A stretch of DNA of 64,000 nt from Tetragonia tetragonoides (Eukaryota; Streptophyta; Magnoliopsida; Caryophyllales; Aizoaceae): assembly GCA_038025085.1 (NCBI GenBank), contig CM076147.1, positions 24,095,001-24,159,000 on the forward strand. Reading direction: 5' to 3'. Below, in pieces: positions 12,773 through 24,410 of this stretch. The position numbers and the translations under genes are program-made. The first letter of the stretch is position 1. Each line of letters opens with the position of its first letter. The notes beneath the pieces were generated by a model. The model was not told the origin of the DNA, searched no databases, and was given only the letters and a program-made list of their open reading frames with translations.

Positions 12773-13199
12773 AGGCATTAAGACCTAGCATTATCAACTA
12801 CACGCCAAACTCTTGGCTTTCCCTTTGTACGCCACTTTTTTTCCCTCTCTGCATTTTTGGCCTAACTCTGTCAAAGAGCTTAATTAGCTCTAGCAAATTG
12901 CTATAATTTTGTCTTTATGTAAACACCCAAAGTCTTTCGTTCTTATCTTAGCACCCAACAAACAATACCCATTATTAATTGTAAGCCATCTTTGAGCTAT
13001 TTTATCTTTCTTCTAGATTGAGATATTTCAACTACCAGAGCTTGTTTCTTCAAAATACATTTGTTGTGGAATTTACCGATCCAAGGGTTTGTAAGTATCA
13101 AAACCTTCTAGTGGGGTATTGTTCAAGTGTACACCTATCAACTGTTTGATAAAATTCGTCAGTGAATTTTATCACTTTCTCTGTCTATTCAATCAAATA

Positions 13200-16100
13200 A
13201 TGACAGGGGGTGATAAACATATCGATCAATCATCGCCTCTCTTTCGTCATCCATCTGACAATCCAGGTATTGCTTTAACCACTGAAATTCTCAAGGGTGA
13301 GTCAAACTTTGATATATGGGAGAAGTCTATTCGTTTGGGTCTTCGATCAAAGAACAAATTGGGTTTTGTCTACGGAACGGTGCAGAAGCCGACTGATGCA
13401 AATCAACTGAATCAATGGGAGATGTGCAACTCAATGATAGTGTCTTGGATTCTTAATTCCATCGATCCAAAGATAAAGAAAAGTGTTGGGTATACTGAAA
13501 ATGCACAAGAACTTTGGAAGGAGCTGCGAGAGCAATACTCGACCGGTGACGGAACAAAAATCTTTCAACTCAAGAATGACATTGCCTCTTTGAAACAGCC
13601 TGGGCTTTCTGTCATTGACTATTTTGCACAACTGAAAGGTATGTGGGATGAACTTGATAATCAGGATGATCTTCCTAAGTGTACTTGTGGAAAATGTGAG
13701 TGCAAGATAAATCAAAAAATCATAAATAAACATGAAAGAGACAAAACTTATAAGTTTTTTGATTGGCCTTGACGATGGAACCTTTGGTACTGTTAGAACC
13801 CAAATTTTAGGGACCGAACCATTGCCTTCGATGAACAGGGTGTATTCGATGGTCCTGCAAGAGGAAAGACACAAGGCTCTTATTCGAAGTAAAGATGATA
13901 AAACTGATACAGTAGCCTTTGCTGTCCAAGGAACAAAGCCATCAAGTTTTCGTCCAAATATACCAAATGCCTTACCCGGTCAAGGAAATAATCGTGAACG
14001 TCCTTTTTGCACTCACTATAACAGATTGGGGCATGATATATCTTCATGCTATCAGCTACATGGATACCCAGCTCGTGGTGGAGGCAAGAAGCCACGTGGA
14101 AAAGGCCGTGGAAATGGGTCTAATTATGCTAGAGGAGGTGCAGGACAAAATCTGACCCAAGCGACAGCAGCACACATGACTACAGTAGGCAGTAACAATC
14201 CCTCTTCTATGTCTGGTAATAAAATCGACCAAAATAGCCTGCCCACAACTATGCTGGAGAATCAGAATACAGAGAAGTTAACAGGTATGACTGTTTCATG
14301 GATTTTGGATAGTGGGGCTTCCCATCATATGACGGGAAATCTTGGTCTCCTGCATGATGTAGTTGACGTTGCGCCGTCACCTGTTGCTTTGCCTAACGGA
14401 GTGCAGACTACTACTACCAAGATTGGTCGTGATGATTTGGGAGATGGATTCATCTTAAATGATGTCTTATTTGTGCCTAAATTAACCTGCAATTTAATTT
14501 CTATTGCCAAATTAATCTATCAGAAACAATGTTTAGTTATATTCACTGATACGCTTTGTGTGATACAGGACCGCACTTTGAGAACTCTGATTGGAGCGGG
14601 TGAATTGAGAGCGGGGGTCTACCATTTTATCCGTGCATTGCTAGCAAGTGCTCATCCCTTAAGTGTGGAGGATCGCGTCAACCTTTGGCATCAACGTATG
14701 GGGCATCCTTCTCGCCAAGTTATGTCTCTAATCCCTGGAATAGCTACTAGTAGTAAGAATATTGGTGTTTGTGATGTGTGTTGTCGAGCAAAGAAGACCC
14801 GAGATTCATTTCCCATTAGTCATAATAGAGCATATAACATGTTTGATTTAGTTCATTGTGATGTTTGGGGACCATATCATCAGGCTTCAACTTGTGGTGC
14901 TCATTATTTTTTGACAATTGTTGATGACTTTTCCCGTGCTATTTGGGTCTTTATCACGACTGATAAAACAGAAGTTGGTCATTTACTCAAACAATTCTGT
15001 GTGATGATCAAAACTCAGTTTGATAAACAAGTGAAATGTGTTAGAAGTGATAATTGTGTGGAATTAATTTCTGGTCCTATACAACAATATTATGTTGAAC
15101 ATGGTATGCTCTTTCAGACATCTAATGTGGGCACTCCACAACAAAATGGACGTGTTGAGAGAAAACATCGTCATATTTTGAATGTAGCTAGAGCCCTTCG
15201 TTTCCAAGGTAATCTTCCTCTTAAATTTTGGGGTGAATGTGTTCTTACAACAGCTTACCTTATCAATCGCACTCCTACCCCTCTTTTGAATGGAAAGACA
15301 CCATATGAGATTCTCTTTGGTCAGACACCTTCTCTTTCACACATTAAAATTTTTGGATGTTTGTGTTTTGCTCATAATCAACTTCGTAAGAAAGACAAAT
15401 TTGCTTCACGAGCTCAAAAATGTGTTTTCCTTGGTTATCCTCACGGTAAAAAGGGTTGGCGCCTGTATGATTTGGAATCAAATAAAATATTTTGTTCTCG
15501 AGATGTTACCTTTGATGAGTCCCATTTTCTTTTCTTTGAACCTGCTAATCCTCAATTACCACCAGCACCTCCATCACATCCACAAACCTTTAACTTTGTG
15601 GATGATTGGGCACCTACTACATTTCAACCATCTAGTCCACCAAATAACTCCACAACCATACCCACCAGCCCATTGAGTCCTTCATCCCAACCACAAACTA
15701 CCGATTCATCTACCTCTAGTCATGATAGGGGGAGTTCTCTGGTCATAGTCCCTAATGATATGCTTACAGTAAGGGGGAGTTCTGATGAAGGAGTGACTTC
15801 TAGTGGCGAGTCTTCTTCTCATGACCCACCTATTGTTCAATCGGGTACTATTCTTCGTCGTGGGCAACGTATACGGAAGCCCTCCACTCGATTACAGGGT
15901 TATATATGCAACACGACATTCTCTATTGACCCCTCTCCAATTTCATTATCTCCTTCTGTGTCCTCAGGTACGCGTTATCCCATAGCTAATTATGTGAATT
16001 GTACTAAAATGTCTAAGGCACACAAAGTGTTTCTTGCAGCCATCACAACAGGGTCTGATCCCACATCCTATAAAGAAGTCATCCGAGATCCTGGTTGGCG

Positions 16101-17599
16101 TGCTGCCATGTCTGCTGAGATAGATGCTTCCTCCTAGGAAGCGCAACGGAACATGGACAACTGAGGATCTTTCTCCTAGGAAGAAAGCTGTTGGTTGTAA
16201 GTGGGTCTACAAGACCAAATATAACTCTAATGGCACCATCGAGTTTTTAAAAGCTCATCTTGTTGTTCTTGGGAATAATCAAGTTGAAGGGATTGACTAC
16301 TTTGAAACTTTTGCTCCAGTTGCAAAGATGGTGAATGTTCGCACTTTTCTTGCAGTTGCTGTAGCACGAGAGTGGGAAATCCACCAAATGGGTGTTCACA
16401 ACGCTTTCCTTCATGGTGACCTTCATGAAGAAGTATACATGAAACTTCCTCCTGGTTTTCAGACTTCTCATCCAGGAAAGGTATGTCGTCTTCAGAAATC
16501 ATTATATGGATTGCGCCAAGCACCTCGTAATTGGTTTGCCAAATTAGCCTCTGCCCTCCATGCCTTTGGCTTTCTTCAGTCTTATGCAGATCATTCCCTA
16601 TCCACCTTTAACAAAGGAGGTGTCACTTTACATGCCCTTGTTTATGTTGACGGCCTAATACTCACAGGCAATAATGTCGATGCTATCACTAAATTTAAAC
16701 AATACTTGCAAAGCTGTGTTCATAAGAAGGACTTGGGTCCACTCAAATATTTTTTGGGCATTGAAGTAGCTCGTGGTTCAGAGGGCATGGTAGTAAGCCA
16801 ACGAAAATGCACTCTCGATATTCTTGCGAAATGTGGTGTTTTGGGTGCAAAACCCGTTGAGTTCCCCATCGGACAAAACCATAAGCTCGGTCTTGCCAGT
16901 GGTCCACTTGTTGATGACCCCGAAAGTTATCGGCGCATTGTGGATCGGATCATTTACCTTACGTTTACTCGTCCAAATCTTCGTTATGCAGTTCATATTT
17001 TGGCTCAATTCATGCAGACCCCTTGCCAGGAACATATGGATGCAGCCATGCGTGTCTTGCGCTACTTGAAGGGTCATCCTGGTCAAGGCATATTTCTTCC
17101 TGCCTCTAATGATTTTAAACTTTATGCCTTTTGCGATTCTGATTGGGGCAGTTGTCCTTTGACTCGTCGATCTTTAACTGGTTACTTTATTATGCTTGGT
17201 CAGTCTCCTATTTCATGGAAAACAAAGAAACAACACACTATTTCTCGTTCCTCTGCGGAAGCAGAATACCGCGCTATGGCTAACAATTCTTGTGAGCTTG
17301 TGTGGCTTAAATCTTTACTAAGTTCTTTGGCTGTTCCTCTTTCACATCCCATGCGACTTTTCTGTGACAGTCAAGCGACATTATATATTGCCGCTAATCC
17401 AGTCTTTCATGAACGAACAAAGCACATTGAAATTGATTGTCATTATGTTCGTGAGCAGATTCAGAAGGGTTTTATCTCTACCTCACATGCACGCTTCGCT
17501 CTACAAGTTGCTGATATATTTACCAAGGACCTTGGCAAGCAACAATTTCAGTTTCTCCTACGCAAGTTGGGCATTCGTGACCTTCATGCTTCACCTTGA
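13200..17599 (+). pseudogene. gag-pol: copia gag-pol polyprotein (frameshifted, RT active-site residues lost)
   Basis: Starts ATG at 13,200 (MTGGDKHIDQ). The gag core (FDIWEKSIRLGLRSKNKLGF) runs to a frame change at about 13,735. A knuckle reading CTHYNRLGHDISSC follows, with Tyr where the second Cys belongs. Protease has WILDSGASHHMTG. Integrase has HQRMGHPS, CDVC and HCDVWGP, then VRSDNCVEL where DNG is usual. A second frame change and TAG lie at 16,124-16,137. Reverse transcriptase has QMGVHNAFLHGDL (family QMDV) and YVDGLILTG (family YVDD), so catalytic Asp residues in both boxes are replaced by Gly. RNase H (CDSDWG, SSAEAEYRAM) looks intact to the stop at 17,599. It could not replicate without help. 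Confidence 0.93.
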
Positions 17600-17606
17600 G
17601 GGGGAG
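17595..17606 (+). other. copia polypurine tract
   Basis: A purine run ending GAGGGGGAG directly before the 3' LTR, the plus-strand primer site typical of plant copia elements. Confidence 0.9.
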
Positions 17607-17791
17607 TGTTGAGATATTATGTAAATATTAGTCACATATTTATCACATGTTTAATATCTAGTTTACTCTAGAATATCTAGAATATTAGAGAAGCTACGTA
17701 AATGTTGTATATAAATACTTTGCCAAGTAATGTGCAGGGCCAAGAACCATTTGCTCCACCAAAATCTCTATCCTAATTAATTATGTTTTCA
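17607..17791 (+). repeat. copia 3' LTR
   Basis: 185 bp, TGTTGA to TTTTCA, nearly identical to 12,575-12,759. It is followed by the target duplication CTTTT. Confidence 0.95.
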
Positions 17792-18166
17792 CTTTTCACC
17801 ACTCTCTCTCCTCCCTTTTCCACCAAAATCGTACCCCCACTAGCTAGTTACCACAAAAAAGAAGAAGAATCTCACGACACTAGCTACAAAAGTAAGAAAA
17901 GAAATACAAAAGCAAGGAAAGTCACAAATACCTACTAAAATATTATTTTCTCTCTCTTAATATCTCATGTGCTCTTTTAAGGGTAAATTTGGAATTTTTG
18001 TGCTAAAATGTGTTTTCCTTAATATTAGTCATATTCTCCAAACGTCAGGATTTCTATGGACCGGAGGGAGTATATATATAAGAAGTGGTTATATATTTTT
18101 ATGTTATGTAGTTGTGGTTTTAAGCACACATGTTACTACAAGTGTCATATTTTGATAAATTATTAA

Positions 18167-18235
18167 GTGGATTGCTATTTACCGCCCAAAATTACTCACC
18201 ACCGCCCTTGGAAATTACCCATTTGCCCTCACTCA
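18167..18235 (+). repeat. MULE left terminal inverted repeat
   Basis: Pairs imperfectly with the reverse complement of 24,340-24,410. It is followed by a 14-bp tandem repeat (ACTCATCCTCACTC, about three copies to 18,270) in the leader of the plant-mobile-domain gene. Confidence 0.8.
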
Positions 18236-18574
18236 TCCTCACTCACTCATCCTCACTCACTCATCCTCACACCGGCAAAACCACCACACCATCACAACGG
18301 AAATGTCAGGGGCTAGCAGCAGCGGCAGAGGCGGCGACGGGGACGGAGGCGGCGAGCATAGCGGCGGGGGGGTATACATTCGAAATTTTTTTGCTTTATT
18401 TACTCTAATTTGCTTTGATTTTTACGAAATGTGTTGATATAGGAGTGTTTTTATTCGCGGTTTATAGACAATTGAATTGAATTTGTATTGTTTGAAGTTG
18501 TGTTGATTGATTTGTGAGTTGATTGTCGTTTTTTTCGAGTTCGGAGAGTCGGGCGTCTGCGAATTCCGCCTGCC

Positions 18575-18783
18575 CAGACGCCTCGCCCATGGGTGCGGCG
18601 CCAGTCGCAGACGACTCACCCATGGGTGAGTCGAGATCGGCAGACGCCTCACCCATGGGTGTGGCGCGAGTCGCAGACGACTCACCCATGGGTGAGTCGA
18701 GATCGGCAGACGCCTCAGCCATGGGTGCGGCGCCAGTCGCAGACGACTCACCCATGGGTGAGGCGTCTGTAGCAGACGCCTGA
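18575..18783. repeat. 33-bp tandem array with CCATGG centres, left copy
   Basis: Six complete 33-bp units start at 18,575, 18,608, 18,641, 18,674, 18,707 and 18,740, plus a partial. Two unit types alternate, giving a 66-bp higher-order period. CCATGG lies at 18,587, 18,620, 18,653, 18,686, 18,719 and 18,752. Each centre is flanked by near-symmetric GACGCCTCACC / GGTGAGGCGTC arms, so units can form hairpins. It lies in intron 1 of the plant-mobile-domain gene. Because 33 is divisible by three it stays open in frame (11-residue repeats), which I take as incidental. Confidence 0.95.
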
Positions 18784-18803
18784 GACAAAAAAAAAAAAAA
18801 AAT

Positions 18804-18807
<4 letters not shown>

Positions 18808-18878
<71 letters not shown>

Positions 18879-18879
18879 T
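18808..18879. repeat. (TTA)n microsatellite
   Basis: 24 TTA units just after the 33-bp array, inside the same intron. Confidence 0.97.
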
Positions 18880-20922
18880 GTTATTACAAATATTATTAGT
18901 TGTCAATTATTATTTTAATTGTTTATTACTGATTATTGTTTAGTTAATTAAAAATGTGAAATGATAGAGGAGAGGAGGAGCCGGTAAATCGGTGCCGAGG
19001 TTATTCAGTGAACTAGCTGGTTCAGGACCGCGTCACACGAGGACGCGCGGGATTGATGCCTCTGTACCGAGACAGAGAGAGGCAGTTCGGATGAGGGAGA
19101 TGACTGACCGTCACTTGTATCGCGGTGATGAGGCTGAGCAACACGATTGCGGATCTAGCGAGTTCTACTCCGGGGATCAGTCCATGGACGATGATCAGAT
19201 TGGCGTCGAATCATTCTCAGATTGGCGCGTGGTGAAGGGCAGAGGCGGTAGGTTTGTTAGTATTGGCTCGTCTAGTACTAGCAAACGATCTAGAGCGGAG
19301 GACGACAGTACGTGGCTTGTTACAGGGAAGGTGGCCGGTGGACCGGCGGATGATAGCGTCATACCGAGCTTCCTGGGCCACGTAGCGTCTCGTATGTGGA
19401 TGGGAGAGACGAGGGGTCTGTTGAAGTGTCAGAACCGATTCAGTGTCTGTCAGCGGCTGAGTGAGTGGCGAGCGGAGATGTCGGCCGAGGTGAGGGCGCA
19501 GATCGAGGGGACTGGGTTATCACACCTGACAGACATTATGTTCAGACATATCGACTTCCCCCTGATATCTGCATTCGTTGAAAGGTGGCAGCGGGATACG
19601 AACTCGTTCCACATACCGTTCGGAGAGATGACCATCATGTTGCACGATGTATGGCATATTCTTCGGATTCCTGTAGAGGGAGAGCTCGTTTCCAGTGAGG
19701 GACGGGATGGGTAGCTGCAGGCGACGGCCATGGAGGTTCTCGGGGTCACCCGAGAAGAACTGATGCATAGCCACTGGCAGGGCGGTGGGGTCCTCACGGA
19801 GTCGGTTTTTGACCTTTGCCGAGTGGAGGACCGAATGGAGGACATGCAGGCGGTAGCTTGGATGTGGTTACTTATTGGATCCACCTTGTTTGTCGACAAG
19901 AGTGATAACCGTATTAGACCCTCCTGCGTGATGGAGGTGAGGGACGGTGTCGGAACGGCGCATGAGTTCTCTTGGGGATCCGCTGCCCTCGCCTTCCTAT
20001 ATCGTCAGCTCGGTATAGCTAGTCGGGGGGATTCTCATGGCATCTGCGGATGCCTAACTCTCCTCCAGGCATGGATATACGAGTACTTTCCCTGCTTCCG
20101 ACCTCATCGGGAGCGGATGATTGTTGGGGACGGCGAGGCTCCCCGTGCGTGCATATGGAGTGCCCAGGCTGAGGGCAAGGACGTGGGTCGACTGTGCTCC
20201 TTACGTAGACGCTTGGATCAGCTGCGAGCGTCAGAGGTACGTCATGCAGTTATCGGTGTTCATGATTTGTTTCGTCGTTTGCTATGTTTTTTTTACTTCA
20301 GCGTAACTTGAACATTTCTACGTAGGTGGTGTGGCTGCCGTACGGTTCTGACCCGGTTGCATCTGTACTGGGGACTGTATTCATGGGGTGGCTACGGTAT
20401 CGGGATATTATCGAACCGTACATGCCTGGTCGTTGTTTACGACAAATCGGGTACGTACAGAGTATCCCTTTCCCGATCACTAGGCCAGAGAGAGCGATCA
20501 GGTCATGGAGCAGTCGTTCGTACAGGGTTGTCTACCCCGTAGGAGTATCATCTGATTCCTGGCGTATGTTCCCGGGAGGTTACATTCTTGGTCTCCATGG
20601 GTTTCAGGCATCCACGTCAGATCCCACAGCATGTACGGATGACTACCTCGAGTGGTACTACCGTCACTCCCACCCTCTGCTGACACGTGACGATGCAGCA
20701 CCTGGATTTGTGATTCCTCCACGATCCAACAGCGATTATGTAAGTGATTAACTAAAATATATATTTTTTTACGTATTACATATCTCTGAACTCACACTCA
20801 TTGTTACTTTTTTGCAGTGGGTGAATCGTCTAGCCGTCGCAGCTGAGTCTTTCATTAGTTTGATTCCTCCGGAGCAAGCGGAAGGTTCTCGATCGGTTAT
20901 GGACGAGTATATGAGAGATTAG

Positions 20923-21173
20923 CGGGCTGCCAAATGATGTATTGACCCTAGATAAATTTGTTATATATTTATATAAGAGTTTCATTGTTATTGTTATTTA
21001 TTTGTGTTATTGTAATTTGTTGTTTCTTATTTACCTGTTTTGTTTTATTGTAATTTGTTGTTTTATTTACCTCCAATAATCACGAAAAAATATAACATGC
21101 AAAATATAACAATCACACAAAAATGTGACAATGATATAAGTAGAAAAATATAACAATCACGCAAAACATTCAA
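20923..21173. other. Spacer between the convergent MULE genes
   Basis: About 250 bp of AT-rich DNA with no ORF. It should hold the 3' untranslated ends of both genes. Confidence 0.6.
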
Positions 21174-24100
21174 TTACGTCGACCTCGCTGAACGATCCCA
21201 ATGTGCTCTTCGCCTAACATACATTTGCTCCCAACCAGCGACACTATCAGAACGGGAAGTAAACCATGCTGCGCATATCGGAGGAACAGGGAAATCTGAG
21301 GCTAAATTCAGACGGATATAATGCATGTATGAATCACCTAAATGACCTATGACAAATTCCCTACTTGGACGTGTAGCAGTCGAAGGTGCTTGCAACGGTA
21401 GCACTGTGTAACAAGAATATAACCCCCTTCCGCTGCCGTATCCGAATAACATAATCGCTGCATTGAAGAGGTTGGCAATCGGGAACAAATCCTCAAGTAC
21501 TATCATCCAGTGATCATCGTTACACGCACCTCCGTCCCACATAATACGGCGGTAACCAGCGTCGACCCCGTCAACGTATATGTTTTCGTACAATGCTCGG
21601 TTAGCTAAGAGTTCGTTTGCAATGCAAACTCTCGTCAATCGCCATTGCTCTTGGTCTCCGAAAACGTAGTCCGCAATGACACGGAAACCGCAATTACCAT
21701 CCCCAAGCACATCGAGATATCCTTCAATGAAAGGTATGATGATTCCCGGAATTTTGTTAACATGATAGAATTCAGTGATATCTATTCCGTGTCCAGCTGC
21801 AAGACAATATAATAGAAAGTCATTAATAGTAATTATCAAAAAGTAATTAACAACATTATGTACATGTTAATAAATTATGGTTTTCATACCAGTACTCCGC
21901 ACGACATTACTCGATGAGGATGAGCTACGACCACGCCCGCGGCTCGAACTGGATGACCTAGGGCGACCACGACCCCTCTGGGAGTACTCCCATGAACTAG
22001 GATCACGTCTGGTAGAGGAACTCCCTCTCGGTCGACCTCTGACTGTCGTGTTCGCTTCCGGCTCGACGTAACTCGCTTCCTCAGGATGAAGCTGCTCATT
22101 CATAAGGACAGATATGTTGCGCACAACTGCCCGGTCGCTTGAGTTAACCTCGTCGACGAGAGAGTGAAAGTATCGATGGTCCTCAGATGGATGCTCAGTC
22201 ATGTCAAGCGTAGCTATCTCCACTGCATCACTAATAACGAGTGTTCGCCAAAATTTGTGGACACTATTCAAGCTAATTGGCGTGCCCGTATCCGTGGCCG
22301 TTTTCAACTCAAACGCACACGGGATCTGATGAGTGGATCTCAATACACAACCGCAACGATCAAATACTTGGTGACTCAATTCTCTCATCCTCTTCAGCTC
22401 ATTCGATAATATTTCTAAGCAGTAATGGGAAACATACCCGGTCAGATAGTTGAATGGGAAACCCGAGTACAGCACACTTCTTCGTCTTCTGCACTCTTCA
22501 AGTGTGTACTTGATCTCAGTTAGTTGTGACTCGATTGACTTGTTGACCTTGTTCCAAACATTGTCCAAAGCTCCAGTTGAGGAGTTCAACCACTGTTTTA
22601 GCGCGGCATGTGCACTCTCCACCCTGCAAGTCGTAGTGTTACCAAGGTGTAGCACCTTATTCGTCCACGCAGCTACAAACATCTCTTTGTATCTCAGCCA
22701 GGTCTCCTCTACATAGGATATCACGTGAGGGTAATTCCTCCAACTATCCTTCATCATACGCACTGCTCTATCGTACTTAGCTTCTGTGGAAGCTTCCATG
22801 ATAGATTTCCACTTCCCGTTCTTGAACCTCTGCGCGGCGACCTTATCTTTTCCACAAAGTCTGTACACTTTGTCTTCAACGACTTTGTTAATGTGCCATG
22901 TACAGAGCAAATGGGCACTCTCGGGAAATATCTCTCTAATAGGTGTCATCAACCCTAGCTCACGATCGGTCAAAATTGTTGTTGGGTGTACATCATTTCC
23001 AATAAGCATCCTCAACTTATCTAAGACCCACGCATAGCTTGCCTCAGTCTCATCCTTTATAATGGCATAAGCTATGAGGAAGTTCTTATTGCTTGGAGTC
23101 ATCCCCACTATCTTAAGAAACGGCATCTTATACTTGTTTGTTTTGTACGTGGAATCTAAGCCAATCAACCAAGGAAAAGACCAAAGTAACTGAATTGATG
23201 TAGGGTGTGCCATGAACACGTGAGTTACCTCATTAGTAGCTGGGTCGGCTCTTGTCCAATGTACGTACTTATTCTCCACAGCTAAATGATGAAACTGACC
23301 AATGACATCTCTCTCTTCAAAATCAAGTTTCCTTATACGATCTCTGTAGTTGTACACATGCCGTCTAGTTGCATTGTCCTCGGGAAATTTTTCCTTAATA
23401 GCGGCCAAGATAGCACATGGCTTTGTTTGTGCCGAAGTCATGTCACGAACGAGTTGCTTTGACCCAGGACTAAGACCACTCATCGGACGATATCCCTCAG
23501 GAAACACAGCAAAGTCATGGTTGTGTGTACCCCTAATCCCAGGCAATGTGACAATCATCCAACTACTGGACCCATACACTTGCTCAGCTCTTAACTGGAA
23601 CGTACATGTACAAGCCTTTGTTTTCGAATTCTTCCGAGCAGCAGTATCTAAGTCTCTTAATTCCCCTCTGTAGCGTTCACCTCGATTGCATCTTAACAAT
23701 TTTACGCTTCCATTCTTCTTGTGTGACGAAATTATCAACTCAAACCCGATAGTAAGGGCAATTTGTTTTGCCCAATTAATTGCATCTGTATCACTATCAA
23801 ATAACTCATCAGTGACGAAATGCGTACTGTAATCAACACCATCACCACCGAACCGCTCCAAAGGAACCTAACGAAAACAACGAAAACAATGTTAGCTTAA
23901 TCTTAAATTCAAACGTCTATCAAAACCGACTGAACCAAGGGACAGGCGTCTGAAATTTACGCGTGGACCATGGAAGGAGCGGAAATCACGAACGCCTGTG
24001 CCATGGGTGAGGCGTAAATCTCAGACGCCTGAACCATGGTTTTGGCGTCCGTGATTGACGCCTTAACCATGGTGAAGGCGTCCGTGATTTACGCCCCGTC

Positions 24101-24233
24101 CATGGTCTAGTCGGAAATTTCAGACGCCTGTTCCATGGACGGGTCGTAAATCACGGACGCCTGTGAAAAATATGCGGAAAAAAAAATTTACCTCGGCCAC
24201 CGTCGACGGCACTTCCTGGTCGTCGGTAGACAT
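21174..24233 (-). CDS. MULE transposase fused to an OTU-type cysteine protease domain
   Basis: Proposed exons are 24,233-24,192 (MSTDDQEVPSTVAE), 23,867-21,890 and 21,796-21,174. Junctions are GAG/GTAAAT...TTAG/GTTCC and ACTG/GTATGA...GCAG/CTGGAC. The frame is kept, giving 880 residues. The N-terminal region is FAR1-like with Cys and HNH-type metal ligands. The MULE catalytic core shows LIGLDSTYK (D252), ILTDRELG (D315), CTWH and CRVESAH (E431). A SWIM-like CGC...PCAFEL lacks the final His. An Arg/Ser-rich linker leads to an OTU domain with GDGNCGFR (D706, C709) and HYIRL (H832), the expected catalytic residues. No stop interrupts it, so it may be active. Protease targets are unknown. The OTU part could be a separate gene if the 93-bp intron is not spliced. 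Confidence 0.85.
23942..24170. repeat. 33-bp-period CCATGG array, right copy
   Basis: CCATGG occurs at 23,968, 24,001, 24,034, 24,067, 24,100 and 24,133, exactly 33 bp apart. It is flanked by GGCGTC/GACGCC arms and AAATTTC/CGTGATT spacers. Units are less alike than in the left array, but count, period and centre are the same. It lies in the first intron of the transposase-OTU gene, about 240 bp from the right end. Confidence 0.95.
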
Positions 24234-24339
24234 CCGCGGCCGTTGCTTGAGTGAATGTTGATGAAGGTTGGGTATGAGAGTGGGTGGTAGAGAGGGAGAA
24301 TTGGTGTGAGAGTTAGAGAGGGAGAGGATAGGTGAAAAT

Positions 24340-24410
24340 GTGAAGAAGGGCAAAATTGTAATTTCTAGGGGCGGTAGGTAGTAATTTTGTGGCGGTAAAT
24401 AGTAACACCC
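24340..24410 (-). repeat. MULE right terminal inverted repeat
   Basis: The reverse complement reads GGGTGTTACTATTTACCGCC inward and continues parallel to the left end with several mismatches and small gaps. Confidence 0.8.

Larger units (their letters stand above)
12575..17791 (+). mobile_element. Ty1/copia retrotransposon, short LTRs
   Basis: A 5.2-kb plus-strand element inside the Stowaway MITE. The LTRs are 185 bp, with target duplication CTTTT at 12,570-12,574 and 17,792-17,796. It has a perfect initiator-Met PBS, a gag-protease-integrase-RT-RNase H order typical of Ty1/copia, and a GAGGGGGAG polypurine tract. Short LTRs and the LHGYP motif after the zinc knuckle suggest an Ale/Retrofit-type lineage (tentative). 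Only about three differences separate the LTRs, so insertion was recent relative to the Tekay element, although the coding region is damaged. Confidence 0.95.
18303..20922 (+). pseudogene. Plant mobile domain protein of the MULE (one in-frame stop)
   Basis: Proposed exons are 18,303-18,371, 18,968-20,236, 20,326-20,739 and 20,818-20,922. All introns are GT-AG and in phase 0, giving about 618 residues. The start MSGASSSGRGG is Gly-rich. The middle (RHIDFPLISAFVERW, FHIPFGEMTIMLHDVWHIL, IPVEGELV, and later EFSWGSAALAFLYRQL and LLQAWIYEYFP) matches the plant mobile domain (PMD), known both in host MAIN/MAIL proteins and inside transposons. A TAG at 19,712-19,714 interrupts exon 2 in frame and the same frame continues directly beyond it, so this copy is broken by one base or needs readthrough. 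The role of PMD proteins in transposons is not established. It converges on the transposase-OTU gene. Confidence 0.75.
18167..24410. mobile_element. Mutator-like element (MULE) carrying two convergent genes
   Basis: Inverted ends share CTATTTACCGCC, then AAAATTACT, ACCGCCC, GAAATTAC and TTTGCCCT in the same order (left from 18,167, right inward from 24,410). The flanks share ATTATTAA (18,159-18,166 and 24,411-24,418), extendable to 9 bp with one mismatch, as expected for Mutator target duplications. Joining the flanks recreates sequence paralogous to about 24,940-25,080, which acts as an unoccupied site. Inside are a plus-strand plant-mobile-domain gene from the left end and a minus-strand transposase-OTU gene from the right end. 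Each starts with a very short exon and a first intron holding a 33-bp-period array. Confidence 0.85.

Noticed and set aside
18575..18783. CRISPR-like array
   Set aside because: Plant nuclear DNA; units are contiguous tandem repeats without unique spacers or cas genes.
18462..18788. Protein with 11-residue repeats on either strand
   Set aside because: The 33-bp unit is divisible by three so stays open in several frames; it sits in a predicted intron bounded by good splice sites and has no initiating context.
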